DNA from: UBA8389 sp964472175
Lineage (GTDB): Bacteria > Bacteroidota > Bacteroidia > Bacteroidales > UBA1402
DNA: 64,000 nucleotides
NCBI GenBank assembly: GCA_964472175.1
Contig: CAYYJF010000003.1
Span: 7,738-71,737, forward strand
Reading direction: 5' to 3'
The notes under the pieces were generated by a model. It made no database searches. It was not told the origin of the DNA and saw only the letters and a list, made by a program, of their open reading frames with translations. The position numbers were made by a program, and so were the translations under genes. How positions within the stretch are numbered: the stretch's first letter is position 1; the number at the start of each line of letters is the position of its first letter. This document shows positions 8,747 through 17,461 of this stretch, in pieces.

Positions 8747-8827
8747 TAATATAAGGTTCATACAATTATTTGACAGTACAAAGGTATGGGTTTTTAATTT
8801 GATTCACAGACTTAAATTTCACCGCAT

Positions 8828-10321
8828 ATGAAAACGAAATGGTACATATCAGTTTTGGCAGGCTTGATGCTGTTTGGAACAGCCCAAGCGCAATACAATT
8901 ATGAGGATGATATTTATTATGACCCCACACAGAAACCGGTTTTTCAACAAAAAGCGGCTGTCAGCAAAACGGTTACAAAAAAAGTCTATACAACGACACC
9001 GTCGGGCAGAGATGTGGATGAATACAACAGACGAGAGCATACGGAATCGGTCATTGATGAAGAACTTGCATACATCGAGGATCCCACTTTGATGGATACA
9101 CTCGAAACAGGTCAACCTTTTGAATACTCCGAAAGAATCAGAAGGTTTCACAATAAAAAATTCAATACCCATATCACCGATGGTGCTTATCTGAACATTT
9201 ATGTGGAAGATGCCGGTTATTCAGATGTCAACATTTATTATATCGATGGATATTCAAATGCCTGGATGAGTCCATTGTATTATGACTCCTATTATTATCC
9301 AAGAAACGGATGGAGTTTAAACAATTGGTACAGAGATAGATGGAATGTTTATTATGATCCCTGGACTTACAACTCCTGGGGATATTACGATCCTTGGTTC
9401 TCTGTTCAGTATCACAACAATTTTTGGTATGATCCCTGGTGGGGTTATAGCGGATACAGACCATTGTATCCCTATGGGTATGATCCGTATACTTATGGGT
9501 ATTACCAGGGGTATAATGACGGGTATTATGACAGAAACTACGGTGGTTATTATGGTGGATATTACGGTCAAAGAAGATCCAATCGTGTTTTGTCCACCTC
9601 TCAAAGAGATTTTGTATCCAGAGTGGGAAGTGGATTGTCTTCAAGAAGCAGAACCATCTCCGGAGGACGTGTCATGAGTTCTGCCAATTCAAGGACGATG
9701 TCGAATTCCGGAATCAGTAGAACGATATCAACAGATTCCCGCAATGCATCAACCATAAACTCAAATCGCTCTGGAATCCAATCTGTTAGCAGATCGGCAA
9801 CCCTCAATTCAAACAATAATGTGTCTACGCAAAGCCGAAGCACACAACCTTCCATTTACACCAGAACGACAAGAAGTGCTTCAACAGGCACAAACAATCA
9901 GGTGATTCCATCATCAAATGGTTCCGTTTCTACACCCACTCGTAGTCAAACAATAAACAACACTGTTAGAACACCCGCGAGCAGCCAGTCTACGAATGGT
10001 ACTGTAACCACTCCGACACGTAGTCAAACGACAACAACAGTGATTAGACCGGCATCAAGTAGCCAAACAACGCCATCAAGCACCTCCATTTCCAGAAGTT
10101 CATCAANNNNNNNNNNNNNNNNNNNNNNNNNNNNNNNNNNNNNNNNNNNNNNNNNNNNNNNNNNNNNNNNNNNNNNNNNNNNNNNNNNNNNNNNNNNNNN
10201 NNNNNNCACAAGATCGAGTACGAGTACTTCAAGCAGCTCCTCAAGCTCAAGAAGCAGCTCCTCAAGCTCAAGTAGTTCCGGTTCATCACGTACCAGTACC
10301 ATCAGTGGGGGTAGAAGATAA
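8828..10321 (+). CDS. Secreted aromatic-rich and Ser/Thr-rich protein of unknown function (interrupted by assembly gap)
   Basis: I do not recognise a named family. The protein has a signal peptide (1-21, AQA-Q) and a moderately complex region (about 22-130). A strikingly Tyr/Trp/Gly/Asp-rich region follows (about 131-255), with repeated YYDPW, WYDPWWGY and GGYYGGYYG. The rest is a low-complexity Ser/Thr/Arg/Asn tail with recurring TPTRSQT and poly-Ser runs, ending ISGGRR. A 100-N gap (10107-10206) sits in the poly-Ser part, beside a 21-base tandem repeat. The nominal length is 497, but the true length is unknown. Only 23 bases separate it from the FadL-like gene, suggesting one operon. A cell-surface or matrix role is plausible but is inference. 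Poly-Ser tails in secreted Bacteroidota proteins can be linkers or glycosylation sites. Confidence 0.75.
   Translation: MKTKWYISVLAGLMLFGTAQAQYNYEDDIYYDPTQKPVFQQKAAVSKTVTKKVYTTTPSGRDVDEYNRREHTESVIDEELAYIEDPTLMDTLETGQPFEYSERIRRFHNKKFNTHITDGAYLNIYVEDAGYSDVNIYYIDGYSNAWMSPLYYDSYYYPRNGWSLNNWYRDRWNVYYDPWTYNSWGYYDPWFSVQYHNNFWYDPWWGYSGYRPLYPYGYDPYTYGYYQGYNDGYYDRNYGGYYGGYYGQRRSNRVLSTSQRDFVSRVGSGLSSRSRTISGGRVMSSANSRTMSNSGISRTISTDSRNASTINSNRSGIQSVSRSATLNSNNNVSTQSRSTQPSIYTRTTRSASTGTNNQVIPSSNGSVSTPTRSQTINNTVRTPASSQSTNGTVTTPTRSQTTTTVIRPASSSQTTPSSTSISRSSSXXXXXXXXXXXXXXXXXXXXXXXXXXXXXXXXXXTRSSTSTSSSSSSSRSSSSSSSSSGSSRTSTISGGRR
10107..10206. other. Assembly gap (100 N) in the poly-Ser coding region
   Basis: Exactly 100 N. 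It lies in a region coding for Ser-rich repeats, where assembly is expected to fail. Confidence 0.95.
10231..10272 (+). repeat. 21-base tandem repeat, two exact copies
   Basis: Two identical adjacent copies (10231-10251 and 10252-10272) beginning AAGCAGCTCC and ending AAGCTCAAG, coding for a Ser-rich heptad with one Arg. They start 24 bases right of the N gap, so further copies inside the gap are likely. Confidence 0.85.
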
Positions 10322-10344
10322 ATGAAATGTATAAATCATCTTTT

Positions 10345-11847
10345 ATGAAAAAATATGTATATCTGTGCATTTGTAGTTTATTCAGTTTGACAAGTTATTC
10401 CCAGGCTGAATTTGACGTATTGCGAATGTCACAATCAGACATTATGGGTACGGCCAGATATGTGTCCTTATCGGGTGCCTTCAATGCCCTGGGCGGAGAT
10501 TTATCTTCTATATCGAACAATCCAGCCGGAATTGGGATTTACAGATCGTCTGAATTGTCAATATCGCCTGTAATTAAAGGAGATTTCACAGAAACGGTGA
10601 TGGATGGTGGCAGTCCTTATGCAACAGAAATCAGAAAATTTGGATTGAATAATTTAGGATTCGTAAGCTCGTTCAAAACCTATGAAGGTTCACCAGTGTC
10701 CAATTTAAACTTTGGTTTCACTTGGAACAGGGTTGCAGATTTCAATCAAACGACCTTAACCTATGCTTTCGATCGTCCTGTTTCTTTACTGGACAGAATT
10801 GTTCAATTGGAAAATGACAACATCCCGTATCAAATGCATACGTCTTTTTTTGACTATGCAGACGGTGTCCATTTGATTCAATCGAACAGTCAGGGTACTG
10901 CTTATGAAACGCCACTAGATTTGAATGAAACGACCAACAGCAGCCTGTTGTTGGAAGAAACGGGTGGCATTAATTTGTATAACATTTCTTTGGGTGGAGA
11001 CTTTTCACATCAATTTTATTTTGGAGGCGCTTTGGGCATTCAAAATGTACATTATGAAAGAAACAGTTCCTATATCGAGGAATACCAGCTCGGAGGTGCC
11101 AGCGAACTGAGAAACGCATTGAAAACAACAGGTGCCGGAATACAATTTCAACTTGGTATGATTTTGAGACCTGATCAAAATTGGCGCGTTGGAACTTCTT
11201 ATTATTCGGGTACCGCTTATTATTTGACCGATGTTTTTCAAGCGTCTATGGCCTCTCAAGGTTTCACAGACCCCTCGACTGGCTTTGATTACACGCCAGA
11301 TCCTGTTTTCGTGGGTTCGGAAACCACCGTCGATTATATCGTTCAAACGCCTTCAAAATGGACATTTGGAGTGGCTTATTTGTTTGGAAAAAATGGTTTG
11401 GTTAGTTTGGATGTGGATTATTTAAACAACAAAAATCATACCTATAAAAATGATAACGGATTCATTATCGATGAGGTGAATGATTTTTTTGCATTGGATT
11501 TTGCAAAAACGCTGAATGCCAGACTGGGTGCTGAATGGCGTGTCACAGAAGATTTTAGTCTGCGCGCGGGTGGAGCTTATTATGGATCTCCTTTGGTCTC
11601 AGGATTAGAAGGATTGGACATTGCCACTCCATACGTGAGGCCTGAATTTTCAATGCTCAGAGATACCTATTATGCATCCTACGGTGTAGGCTACCGCTCG
11701 GGTCCTTACTATTTTGATCTTGCTGTCCAACAAAAATATGTCAACGAAAACCTGTTTCACTTTGTGGATGATAGCCGGTACGATGATTTTGCTGTTGTCA
11801 CCAGAAAAAAGGTCAACATGGTCTTCTCTATGGGCGTGAAATTTTAA
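10345..11847 (+). CDS. Outer membrane beta-barrel protein, OmpP1/FadL-like
   Basis: A 500-residue outer membrane protein. A signal peptide (about 1-20, ending SYSQA) is followed by the region ARYVSLSGAFNALGGDLSSI and SNNPAGIGIYRS, the conserved N-terminal hatch of FadL-type transporters in Bacteroidota. Many alternating amphipathic strands then run to a C-terminus ending VFSMGVKF, with a terminal Phe as usual for barrels. FadL-type proteins take up long-chain fatty acids or other hydrophobic compounds; the substrate here is unknown. ATG 10345 is preferred over 10327 because it starts the signal peptide directly. It follows the secreted Ser-rich protein gene and its stop overlaps that of uvrB by a few bases. 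Confidence 0.82.
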   Translation: MKKYVYLCICSLFSLTSYSQAEFDVLRMSQSDIMGTARYVSLSGAFNALGGDLSSISNNPAGIGIYRSSELSISPVIKGDFTETVMDGGSPYATEIRKFGLNNLGFVSSFKTYEGSPVSNLNFGFTWNRVADFNQTTLTYAFDRPVSLLDRIVQLENDNIPYQMHTSFFDYADGVHLIQSNSQGTAYETPLDLNETTNSSLLLEETGGINLYNISLGGDFSHQFYFGGALGIQNVHYERNSSYIEEYQLGGASELRNALKTTGAGIQFQLGMILRPDQNWRVGTSYYSGTAYYLTDVFQASMASQGFTDPSTGFDYTPDPVFVGSETTVDYIVQTPSKWTFGVAYLFGKNGLVSLDVDYLNNKNHTYKNDNGFIIDEVNDFFALDFAKTLNARLGAEWRVTEDFSLRAGGAYYGSPLVSGLEGLDIATPYVRPEFSMLRDTYYASYGVGYRSGPYYFDLAVQQKYVNENLFHFVDDSRYDDFAVVTRKKVNMVFSMGVKF

Positions 11848-13871
11848 TCTTCAACAGGAGAATTGTTTTCTCCGAGAAGCAATGCTTCCAGTCGCAATGC
11901 TTCATCCCGATATTGAGCCGCTTCAAGAAAATCCAATCTTTTAGCGGCTTCTTTCATGGATTTTTTGGCCTTATCCATGGCTTTTCTCAACTGTACCTCG
12001 CTCATATTGCGCAATATCGGATCGGCAGCAACACTCACGGTAGTCGGTTCAATATAGGCCTGAGGTTCTGTTTGCTGAACAGCGGTAACAATAGAATTGT
12101 TGAAATCTTTTACAATGGCGGTTGGAATGATGCCATGTAATTCATTATAGGCCATCTGCTTGGCTCTTCTTCTATTGGTTTCATCGATGGTCATCTTCAT
12201 GCTTTTCGTCATTTTGTCTGCGTACATGATGACTTTCCCCTCCAAATGCCTGGCAGCTCTTCCTGAAGTTTGGGTTAATGAACGGTGGTTCCGTAAGAAT
12301 CCCTCCTTGTCGGCATCTAAAATGGCGACCAATGAAACTTCGGGCAAATCCAAACCTTCCCTCAACAAATTGACGCCAATAAGCACATCATATACGCCCT
12401 TTCTCAAATCTTCCAAAATGCGCACTCTGTCCATGGTATCTACATCAGAATGAATATAACTACAGCGAATACCCAGTCCATCCATATAGGAAGACAGCTC
12501 TTCGGCCATTCGCTTCGTCAAAGTGGTGACCAAAACCCGCTGTTTTTTTTCGATGCGGATTTGAATTTCTTCCATCAAATCATCCACTTGATGTTTGCTG
12601 GGTTTGACCACAATTTCAGGATCAATGAGCCCTGTGGGGCGAATCAACTGTTCAACGACGACACCTTCCGATTTTTCCAATTCGTAATCACCCGGAGTTG
12701 CACTTACGTAGATGATTTGTTTTTGAACTTCTTCAAACTCTTCAAAACTCAGGGGTCTGTTATCGATGGCTGCAGGAAGTCTGAAGCCGTATTCAACCAG
12801 GTTTTGTTTCCTGGCTCTGTCTCCGCCCCACATCGCACGCAACTGGGGTAGGGTGACATGGCTTTCATCCAGTATCATCAGAAAATTGTCCGGAAAGAAA
12901 TCCAGCAAGCAGAAAGGCCTGTCGCCAGGTTCCCGGCCGTCAAAATATCTGGAATAATTTTCAATGCCAGAGCAATAGCCCAATTCTTTGATCATTTCAA
13001 CATCATAGGTAACGCGCTCCTGCAAGCGTTTGGCTTCATACATTTTACCGATTGAAATGAAAAACTGTACCTGCTTTTCCAAATCCTGTAAAATTTGTTC
13101 GATGCCCGAGGCAATACGTTCTTTGCTTGTCACAAATAAATTGGCAGGAAATATTCGGTAAGAATCTAAGGATGACACGGTTCTGTTTGTCATTGGATCC
13201 AACATAAGAATCTCTTCGATTTGGTTTCCCCAAAAAACGACCCGTAAAATGGTGTCTGCATAAGCGAGAAAAACATCAACGGTATCTCCCTTTACCCGAA
13301 AATTACCGTGCTTCAAATCAATTTCATTGCGTGAATACAGAATATCCACCAACTTGCGCAAAAAGACATTCCGATCCAGAAACTGACCTTTTTTGATGTC
13401 AACCAGCGTTTTGTTAAAATCTTCGGGATTTCCGATTCCATAAATACATGAAACAGAAGACACTATAATGACATCACTTCTGCCGGAAAGCAAAGAGGTC
13501 GTAGCCGATAAACGTAACTTTTCTATTTCAGCATTGATCGATAAATCTTTTTCAATATAGGTATCGGTGGTAGGCAAATACGCCTCGGGTTGATAATAAT
13601 CGTAATAGGAGACATAGTATTCAACCGCATTTTCGGGGAAAAAGTTTTTAAACTCTCCATACAATTGCGCGGCCAATGTTTTGTTGTGGCTTAACACCAG
13701 GGTCGGACGCTGAATTTCCTGCACGACATTGGCCATGGTAAAGGTTTTCCCCGAGCCGGTCACCCCCAATAGTGTCTGATAGGGCAATCCTTGCCTGATG
13801 CTTTCGCACAGTTGCCTGATGGCTTCAGGTTGATCGCCTGTCGGAACAAAGTTTGACTGAAGTTTGAACAT
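11844..13871 (-). CDS. uvrB: Excinuclease ABC subunit B
   Basis: UvrB is the damage-verifying helicase-like subunit of nucleotide excision repair; it is loaded by UvrA and recruits UvrC. The 675-residue protein has Walker A GVTGSGKT (36-43), the beta-hairpin region YYDYYQPEAY that inserts into DNA, the DESH box, helicase motif VI (QTSGRAARH) and a C-terminal UVR domain (about 631-665) that binds UvrC. All parts are intact. The partner uvrA lies at 21293 in the same window, on the other strand. A -7 box lies at 13889-13896. Confidence 0.97.
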   Translation of the reverse strand: MFKLQSNFVPTGDQPEAIRQLCESIRQGLPYQTLLGVTGSGKTFTMANVVQEIQRPTLVLSHNKTLAAQLYGEFKNFFPENAVEYYVSYYDYYQPEAYLPTTDTYIEKDLSINAEIEKLRLSATTSLLSGRSDVIIVSSVSCIYGIGNPEDFNKTLVDIKKGQFLDRNVFLRKLVDILYSRNEIDLKHGNFRVKGDTVDVFLAYADTILRVVFWGNQIEEILMLDPMTNRTVSSLDSYRIFPANLFVTSKERIASGIEQILQDLEKQVQFFISIGKMYEAKRLQERVTYDVEMIKELGYCSGIENYSRYFDGREPGDRPFCLLDFFPDNFLMILDESHVTLPQLRAMWGGDRARKQNLVEYGFRLPAAIDNRPLSFEEFEEVQKQIIYVSATPGDYELEKSEGVVVEQLIRPTGLIDPEIVVKPSKHQVDDLMEEIQIRIEKKQRVLVTTLTKRMAEELSSYMDGLGIRCSYIHSDVDTMDRVRILEDLRKGVYDVLIGVNLLREGLDLPEVSLVAILDADKEGFLRNHRSLTQTSGRAARHLEGKVIMYADKMTKSMKMTIDETNRRRAKQMAYNELHGIIPTAIVKDFNNSIVTAVQQTEPQAYIEPTTVSVAADPILRNMSEVQLRKAMDKAKKSMKEAAKRLDFLEAAQYRDEALRLEALLLGENNSPVED

Positions 13872-13888
13872 ATGGGTGGTATAATCAA

Positions 13889-13896
13889 CAAAGATA
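13889..13896 (-). promoter_or_regulatory. Promoter -7 box for uvrB
   Basis: Minus strand reads TATCTTTG; no upstream TTG at the usual spacing. It lies 18 bases above the uvrB start. I see no SOS-type operator. Confidence 0.4.
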
Positions 13897-13927
13897 CGTG
13901 AGAATGATGAATTAATGTGGTTTCTGA

Positions 13928-13958
13928 TTGATGCATTTTAAAAATATGACTTTCTTTG
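13928..13958 (+). promoter_or_regulatory. Candidate promoter for the paaK-like gene
   Basis: TTG (13928-13930), 20 bases, TTTCTTTG (13951-13958), one mismatch to TAnnTTTG. The leader would be about 24 bases. Confidence 0.4.
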
Positions 13959-13988
13959 CATATTAATATGGACTTTATCTAAGATGTC

Positions 13989-15293
13989 ATGAGCATGATC
14001 TGGAATGTTAGCGACGAATGCATGCCACGCGAACAAATGCGTGCGGTTCAGGAAAAACGGTTGAAAGCAACGGTTGAACGGGTTTATTACAATTCGCCTT
14101 TTTACAGGGCTAAAATGCAGGAAATCGGGATTACGCCAAACGACATCACTTCTCTGGAAGACATTACCAAATTGCCTTTTACAACCAAAACGGATTTGAG
14201 AGATCAGTATCCTTTTGGTTTGTTTTCTGCACCCATGTCGGAAATTGTTCGCCTACATGCTTCCTCTGGTACAACAGGAAAGCCCATTGTTGCAGGTTAT
14301 ACCAGAAAAGATTTGAGCATTTGGTCAGAAGTCATGGCACGCACTTTTGCAGGCGGTGGCTGCGACAGAAACGACATCTTTCAGATTGCATACGGATATG
14401 GCTTATTCACAGGAGGTTTGGGAGCACATTATGGCGCCGAGCTACTGGGTTCATCGGTGATTCCCATTTCTTCAGGCAATACAGAAAAGCAAATTCAGTT
14501 GATGACAGACTTCGGTTCAACAGCTTTGTGTGCTACACCCTCGTATGCTTTGTATCTGGCTGAAGCCATTCAGGATATGGGTGTACGAGACAAACTCAAA
14601 TTGAAAGTGGGCTTTTTCGGTGCTGAACCGTGGACAGAAGAAATGCGGAAAGAACTTGAGGACAAACTCAACATCAAAGCCTATGACATTTTTGGTTTGA
14701 CCGAAATCATTGGCCCTGGCGTTGCCTATAATTGCAGTGAACAAAAAGGTATGCACATCAATGAAGACCATTTTTATCCGGAAATTATTGATCCGGTGAC
14801 ACTTCAGCCTCTTGAAATTGGCAAAGTAGGAGAGTTGGTCTTTACGTCCATTTCCAAAGAAGGCATGCCGGTATTGAGATACCGTACCAAAGATTTGACT
14901 TCCTTGTTTTATGATACATGTTCCTGCGGAAGAACGAGTATTCGAATGAATAAAATCATGGGTAGGAGCGATGACATGCTTATCATCAGAGGTGTCAACG
15001 TTTTCCCATCTCAAATCGAAAGCGTATTGCTGGAATTTGGAGAAACCGCGCCACATTACCATTTGTATGTTGACAGGGAAAACAACACCGACACTTTCGA
15101 AGTGCACGTAGAATTGCGCCCTGAAAACTTTACAGACGACATGAGTTCCATGCTGGGGCTTGCAAAACGTATTGAACAACGCATTCTAAGTGTAGTTGGC
15201 ATTCACGCCAAAGTCAAATTGGTTGAACCAAGATCCATTGAGCGTTCGATTGGAAAAGCCAAGCGAGTTACAGACAAACGTAAACTGTATTAA
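13989..15293 (+). CDS. paaK: Phenylacetate--CoA ligase (aryl-CoA ligase)
   Basis: This is an AMP-forming ligase that activates phenylacetate or related aryl acids to CoA thioesters. At 434 residues it fits the PaaK family. It has the P-loop SSGTTGKP (92-99), the adenylate motif FGLTEIIGPG and the hinge motif LRYRTKDL, then a Cys-containing loop (TCSCGRT) and the C-terminal domain with MLIIRGVNVFPSQIE and a conserved Lys in IGKAKRV. It is followed after 3 bases by a double-ACT protein, an arrangement I recall in anaerobic Bacteroidota. There such ligases work with indolepyruvate oxidoreductases to make energy from aromatic amino acids. No such oxidoreductase is in the window, so the physiological acid is unproven. 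Confidence 0.88.
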   Translation: MSMIWNVSDECMPREQMRAVQEKRLKATVERVYYNSPFYRAKMQEIGITPNDITSLEDITKLPFTTKTDLRDQYPFGLFSAPMSEIVRLHASSGTTGKPIVAGYTRKDLSIWSEVMARTFAGGGCDRNDIFQIAYGYGLFTGGLGAHYGAELLGSSVIPISSGNTEKQIQLMTDFGSTALCATPSYALYLAEAIQDMGVRDKLKLKVGFFGAEPWTEEMRKELEDKLNIKAYDIFGLTEIIGPGVAYNCSEQKGMHINEDHFYPEIIDPVTLQPLEIGKVGELVFTSISKEGMPVLRYRTKDLTSLFYDTCSCGRTSIRMNKIMGRSDDMLIIRGVNVFPSQIESVLLEFGETAPHYHLYVDRENNTDTFEVHVELRPENFTDDMSSMLGLAKRIEQRILSVVGIHAKVKLVEPRSIERSIGKAKRVTDKRKLY

Positions 15294-15296
15294 ATC

Positions 15297-15734
15297 ATGA
15301 ATGAACCTTTGATTATCAAGCAATTGTCAATTTTCCTGGAAAACAAAACCGGACGTTTGACAGATGTTACCCGTTTGTTGGCCAAGGCCAACATCAACAT
15401 TGCGGCATTCAGTATGGCAGAATCATCAGATTTCGGCATCATGCGCGTTGTCTTATCCGACCCCATTTCAGCCAAAACTTTGTTGACAGACAATGGGTTT
15501 ACAGTGACATTGAGCGATGTGGTGTGTTTGTATGTTCCAAACACGCCAGGGACACTTTCTGAAGCATTGTTGGTCCTTTCAGAACACAATGTGGCCATTG
15601 ATTACATGTATGCTTTTGCCATGGATGATGTGGCCCGTGTGGTGATTCGCCCCAACGAAATCGACACTTGTATGAAAGTCTTGACGCAATCCAATCTGAA
15701 GCTGGTTTCAGCAAAAGACATGTATTTCTTTTAA
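15297..15734 (+). CDS. Tandem ACT-domain amino-acid-binding protein
   Basis: A 145-residue protein made of two ACT domains (about 4-70 and 75-143). The first starts KQLSIFLENKTGRLTDVTRLLAKANINIAA; the second has PNTPGTLSEALLVLSEHN. ACT domains bind amino acids and usually control enzymes. Placed 3 bases after the aryl-CoA ligase gene, it probably senses an aromatic or branched amino acid for that pathway. That role is inference from context; the fold assignment is firm. Confidence 0.85.
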   Translation: MNEPLIIKQLSIFLENKTGRLTDVTRLLAKANINIAAFSMAESSDFGIMRVVLSDPISAKTLLTDNGFTVTLSDVVCLYVPNTPGTLSEALLVLSEHNVAIDYMYAFAMDDVARVVIRPNEIDTCMKVLTQSNLKLVSAKDMYFF

Positions 15735-15793
15735 CGTTTTCAGGATTGATGTTAAAAATGGCTTTATTACTTCGCCATTTGAATCGGAAATGT

Positions 15794-15801
15794 TACCTTT
15801 G
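15794..15801 (+). promoter_or_regulatory. Promoter -7 box for bamD-rpoZ
   Basis: TACCTTTG, a perfect TAnnTTTG, 41 bases above the bamD ATG at 15843. No TTG partner at the usual spacing. It lies inside the longer open frame starting at 15804 and favours the ATG at 15843. Confidence 0.4.
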
Positions 15802-15842
15802 CCGTGCTTTTTGGAGTACCCTTTTTGCATGAACAACTGCTT

Positions 15843-16646
15843 ATGAAATTGAAATTATTTGTTGGTCTGATGCTGGCTGCATTGATGGTTTCTTGTTCTG
15901 AATACCAGAAATTGCTGGTAACCACAAACAACGAACTGAGATTGGAGCGTGCTGAGGCGTATTATAACGAGAAAAAGTACAACAAAGTCGTAGAATTACT
16001 CGAAACTTATATTTCTTCTTACAGAAATTCAGAAAAGGGAGAGCTGGTTCTATATTTGGTAGCCAAATCACAATATAACAGCAAAAAATACAGCTACTGC
16101 ATTGAACATTTTGAGAACATCTATAGAACCTACCCCAAAAGTCAATATGCAGAAGAAGCGCGTTTTCTAGCAGCAAAATCTGCTTTTCTGGTAACACCGG
16201 ATCCTCGATTGACACAAGAGGAAACGGTTAAATCCATAAATATGTTGCGTCAATTTTTGGAAATATATCCTGAAAGCGCCCACTCAGATGAGGTCGTTAA
16301 GATGGTTCAGGACTTGCAGGACAAATTGGTTTACAAACAGTTGTTATCCTGTCGATTGTATTTCAATCTTGGGAACTATATGGGGAACAACTATCAATCA
16401 TGTGTGGTGACTGCCACGAATGCTTTGTTGGATTTTCCGGTTTCCAAATATCGCGAAGAATTGATGTTTTTAATTTTGAAGTCCAAATACACGTTGGCAA
16501 CGGAAAGTATTGAAGAACTAAAATTAGAACGTTATCGTTCTACCATCGATGAATATTATACCTTCATCAATGAAAATCCGAATGGCTCTTTAAAAAAAGA
16601 TGCGGATCGTATTTTGAAAGAATGCAGAAAAATTATTAAAGAATAA
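15843..16646 (+). CDS. bamD: Outer membrane protein assembly factor BamD (lipoprotein)
   Basis: BamD is an essential lipoprotein of the BAM complex, which folds beta-barrels into the outer membrane. The 267-residue protein begins with a lipoprotein signal whose lipobox is LMVSC, with Cys18 as the lipidated residue. It continues with tetratricopeptide-like repeats, for example RAEAYYNEKKYNKVVELL and YPKSQYAEEARFLAA. The start at 15843 places the signal peptide at the N-terminus; the frame remains open upstream to 15804 but adds no signal. It leads the block bamD-rpoZ-DUF4293, which I recall as conserved in Bacteroidota. Confidence 0.92.
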   Translation: MKLKLFVGLMLAALMVSCSEYQKLLVTTNNELRLERAEAYYNEKKYNKVVELLETYISSYRNSEKGELVLYLVAKSQYNSKKYSYCIEHFENIYRTYPKSQYAEEARFLAAKSAFLVTPDPRLTQEETVKSINMLRQFLEIYPESAHSDEVVKMVQDLQDKLVYKQLLSCRLYFNLGNYMGNNYQSCVVTATNALLDFPVSKYREELMFLILKSKYTLATESIEELKLERYRSTIDEYYTFINENPNGSLKKDADRILKECRKIIKE

Positions 16647-16657
16647 ATACACAAGAA

Positions 16658-16987
16658 ATGGAATTAAAAAAGAATGTACCTGGCTCAACCATCACACGTG
16701 ACATGAATGCATTGTGTGAAGATACCGGCAACGTATATGAAACCGTCAAAATTATTGCCAAGCGTTCCAATCAAATTTCAGTGGAAATGAAATCCGAATT
16801 GGAGAAGAAGCTACAAGAATTTGCTTCATACACAGATAATTTGGAAGAAGTTTTTGAAAATCGTGAGCAGATTGAGATTTCCCGTTATTATGAAAAACTT
16901 CCAAAAGCCACATTAATTGCAACTCAAGAGTATTTGGAAGAAAAAGTGTATCATAAAAATCCTGCTCGCGAAAAGCTCAAAAAATAA
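16658..16987 (+). CDS. rpoZ: DNA-directed RNA polymerase omega subunit (Rpb6-type)
   Basis: A 109-residue protein with the Bacteroidota omega pattern: TITRDMNAL, TGNVYETVKIIAKRSNQIS and the acidic ENREQIEISRYYEKLPK near the end. Omega helps assemble RNA polymerase by clamping the beta-prime subunit. It follows bamD by 11 bases and is followed by the DUF4293 gene after one base, so the three are co-transcribed. Confidence 0.9.
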   Translation: MELKKNVPGSTITRDMNALCEDTGNVYETVKIIAKRSNQISVEMKSELEKKLQEFASYTDNLEEVFENREQIEISRYYEKLPKATLIATQEYLEEKVYHKNPAREKLKK

Positions 16988-16988
16988 G

Positions 16989-17450
16989 ATGTTACAACGC
17001 ATTCAAAGCATTTGGCTGCTCCTTTCAGCAGCCTTGTTGGTTGCTTTGTTTTTGGTTCCGTTTGGATATTTGGTTTTAGCCGATCAATCAATCATTCAGC
17101 TGGAAGCATTGAATAAAGTGGCTTTGCCATGGGATTCGATGTTAAATACCTGCACAAAATTTATTGGTATTTTTAGCATTCATACCTTTGCTTTTTCTTT
17201 GATCGCTTTGTTTTTATTTAAAAACAGAAAAAGACAAAAGCGAGTGGTCTTTGTTTCGACCATTTTCAAGGTACTGGTGCTGGTTTTCGTGGGTATTGCA
17301 TTTTATCAGGACAGATCGCTGACAGAACTGACTTTCCATTTTCATTGGGCTGCTTTATTCCCAATCATAGCAATCTTTTTTGATATACTGGCAGTTGTTG
17401 GAATCAACAAAGATGAAGCATTGATTCGTTCTTTGGATCGCATTCGTTGA
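16989..17450 (+). CDS. DUF4293 family membrane protein
   Basis: A 153-residue inner-membrane protein of unknown function with four predicted helices: about 5-30, 53-75, 84-107 and 118-138. The N-terminus MLQRIQSIWLLL is typical of DUF4293. ATG 16989 is one base after the rpoZ stop; the frame is open into rpoZ but adds no helix. It converges on the beta-barrel gene at 17462 with an 11-base gap and no visible terminator. Confidence 0.8.
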   Translation: MLQRIQSIWLLLSAALLVALFLVPFGYLVLADQSIIQLEALNKVALPWDSMLNTCTKFIGIFSIHTFAFSLIALFLFKNRKRQKRVVFVSTIFKVLVLVFVGIAFYQDRSLTELTFHFHWAALFPIIAIFFDILAVVGINKDEALIRSLDRIR

Positions 17451-17461
17451 TTGCTCTATTT

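Noticed and set aside
9228..10302. Several long minus-strand and shifted open frames over the aromatic/Ser-rich gene
   Set aside because: Their composition (Asn/His- or Leu/Glu-rich) follows from the repetitive coding strand; no family features are seen.
15756..15780. Small inverted repeat AAATGGC ... GCCATTT upstream of bamD
   Set aside because: No T run follows and the stem is short and AT-rich, so it is not called a terminator.
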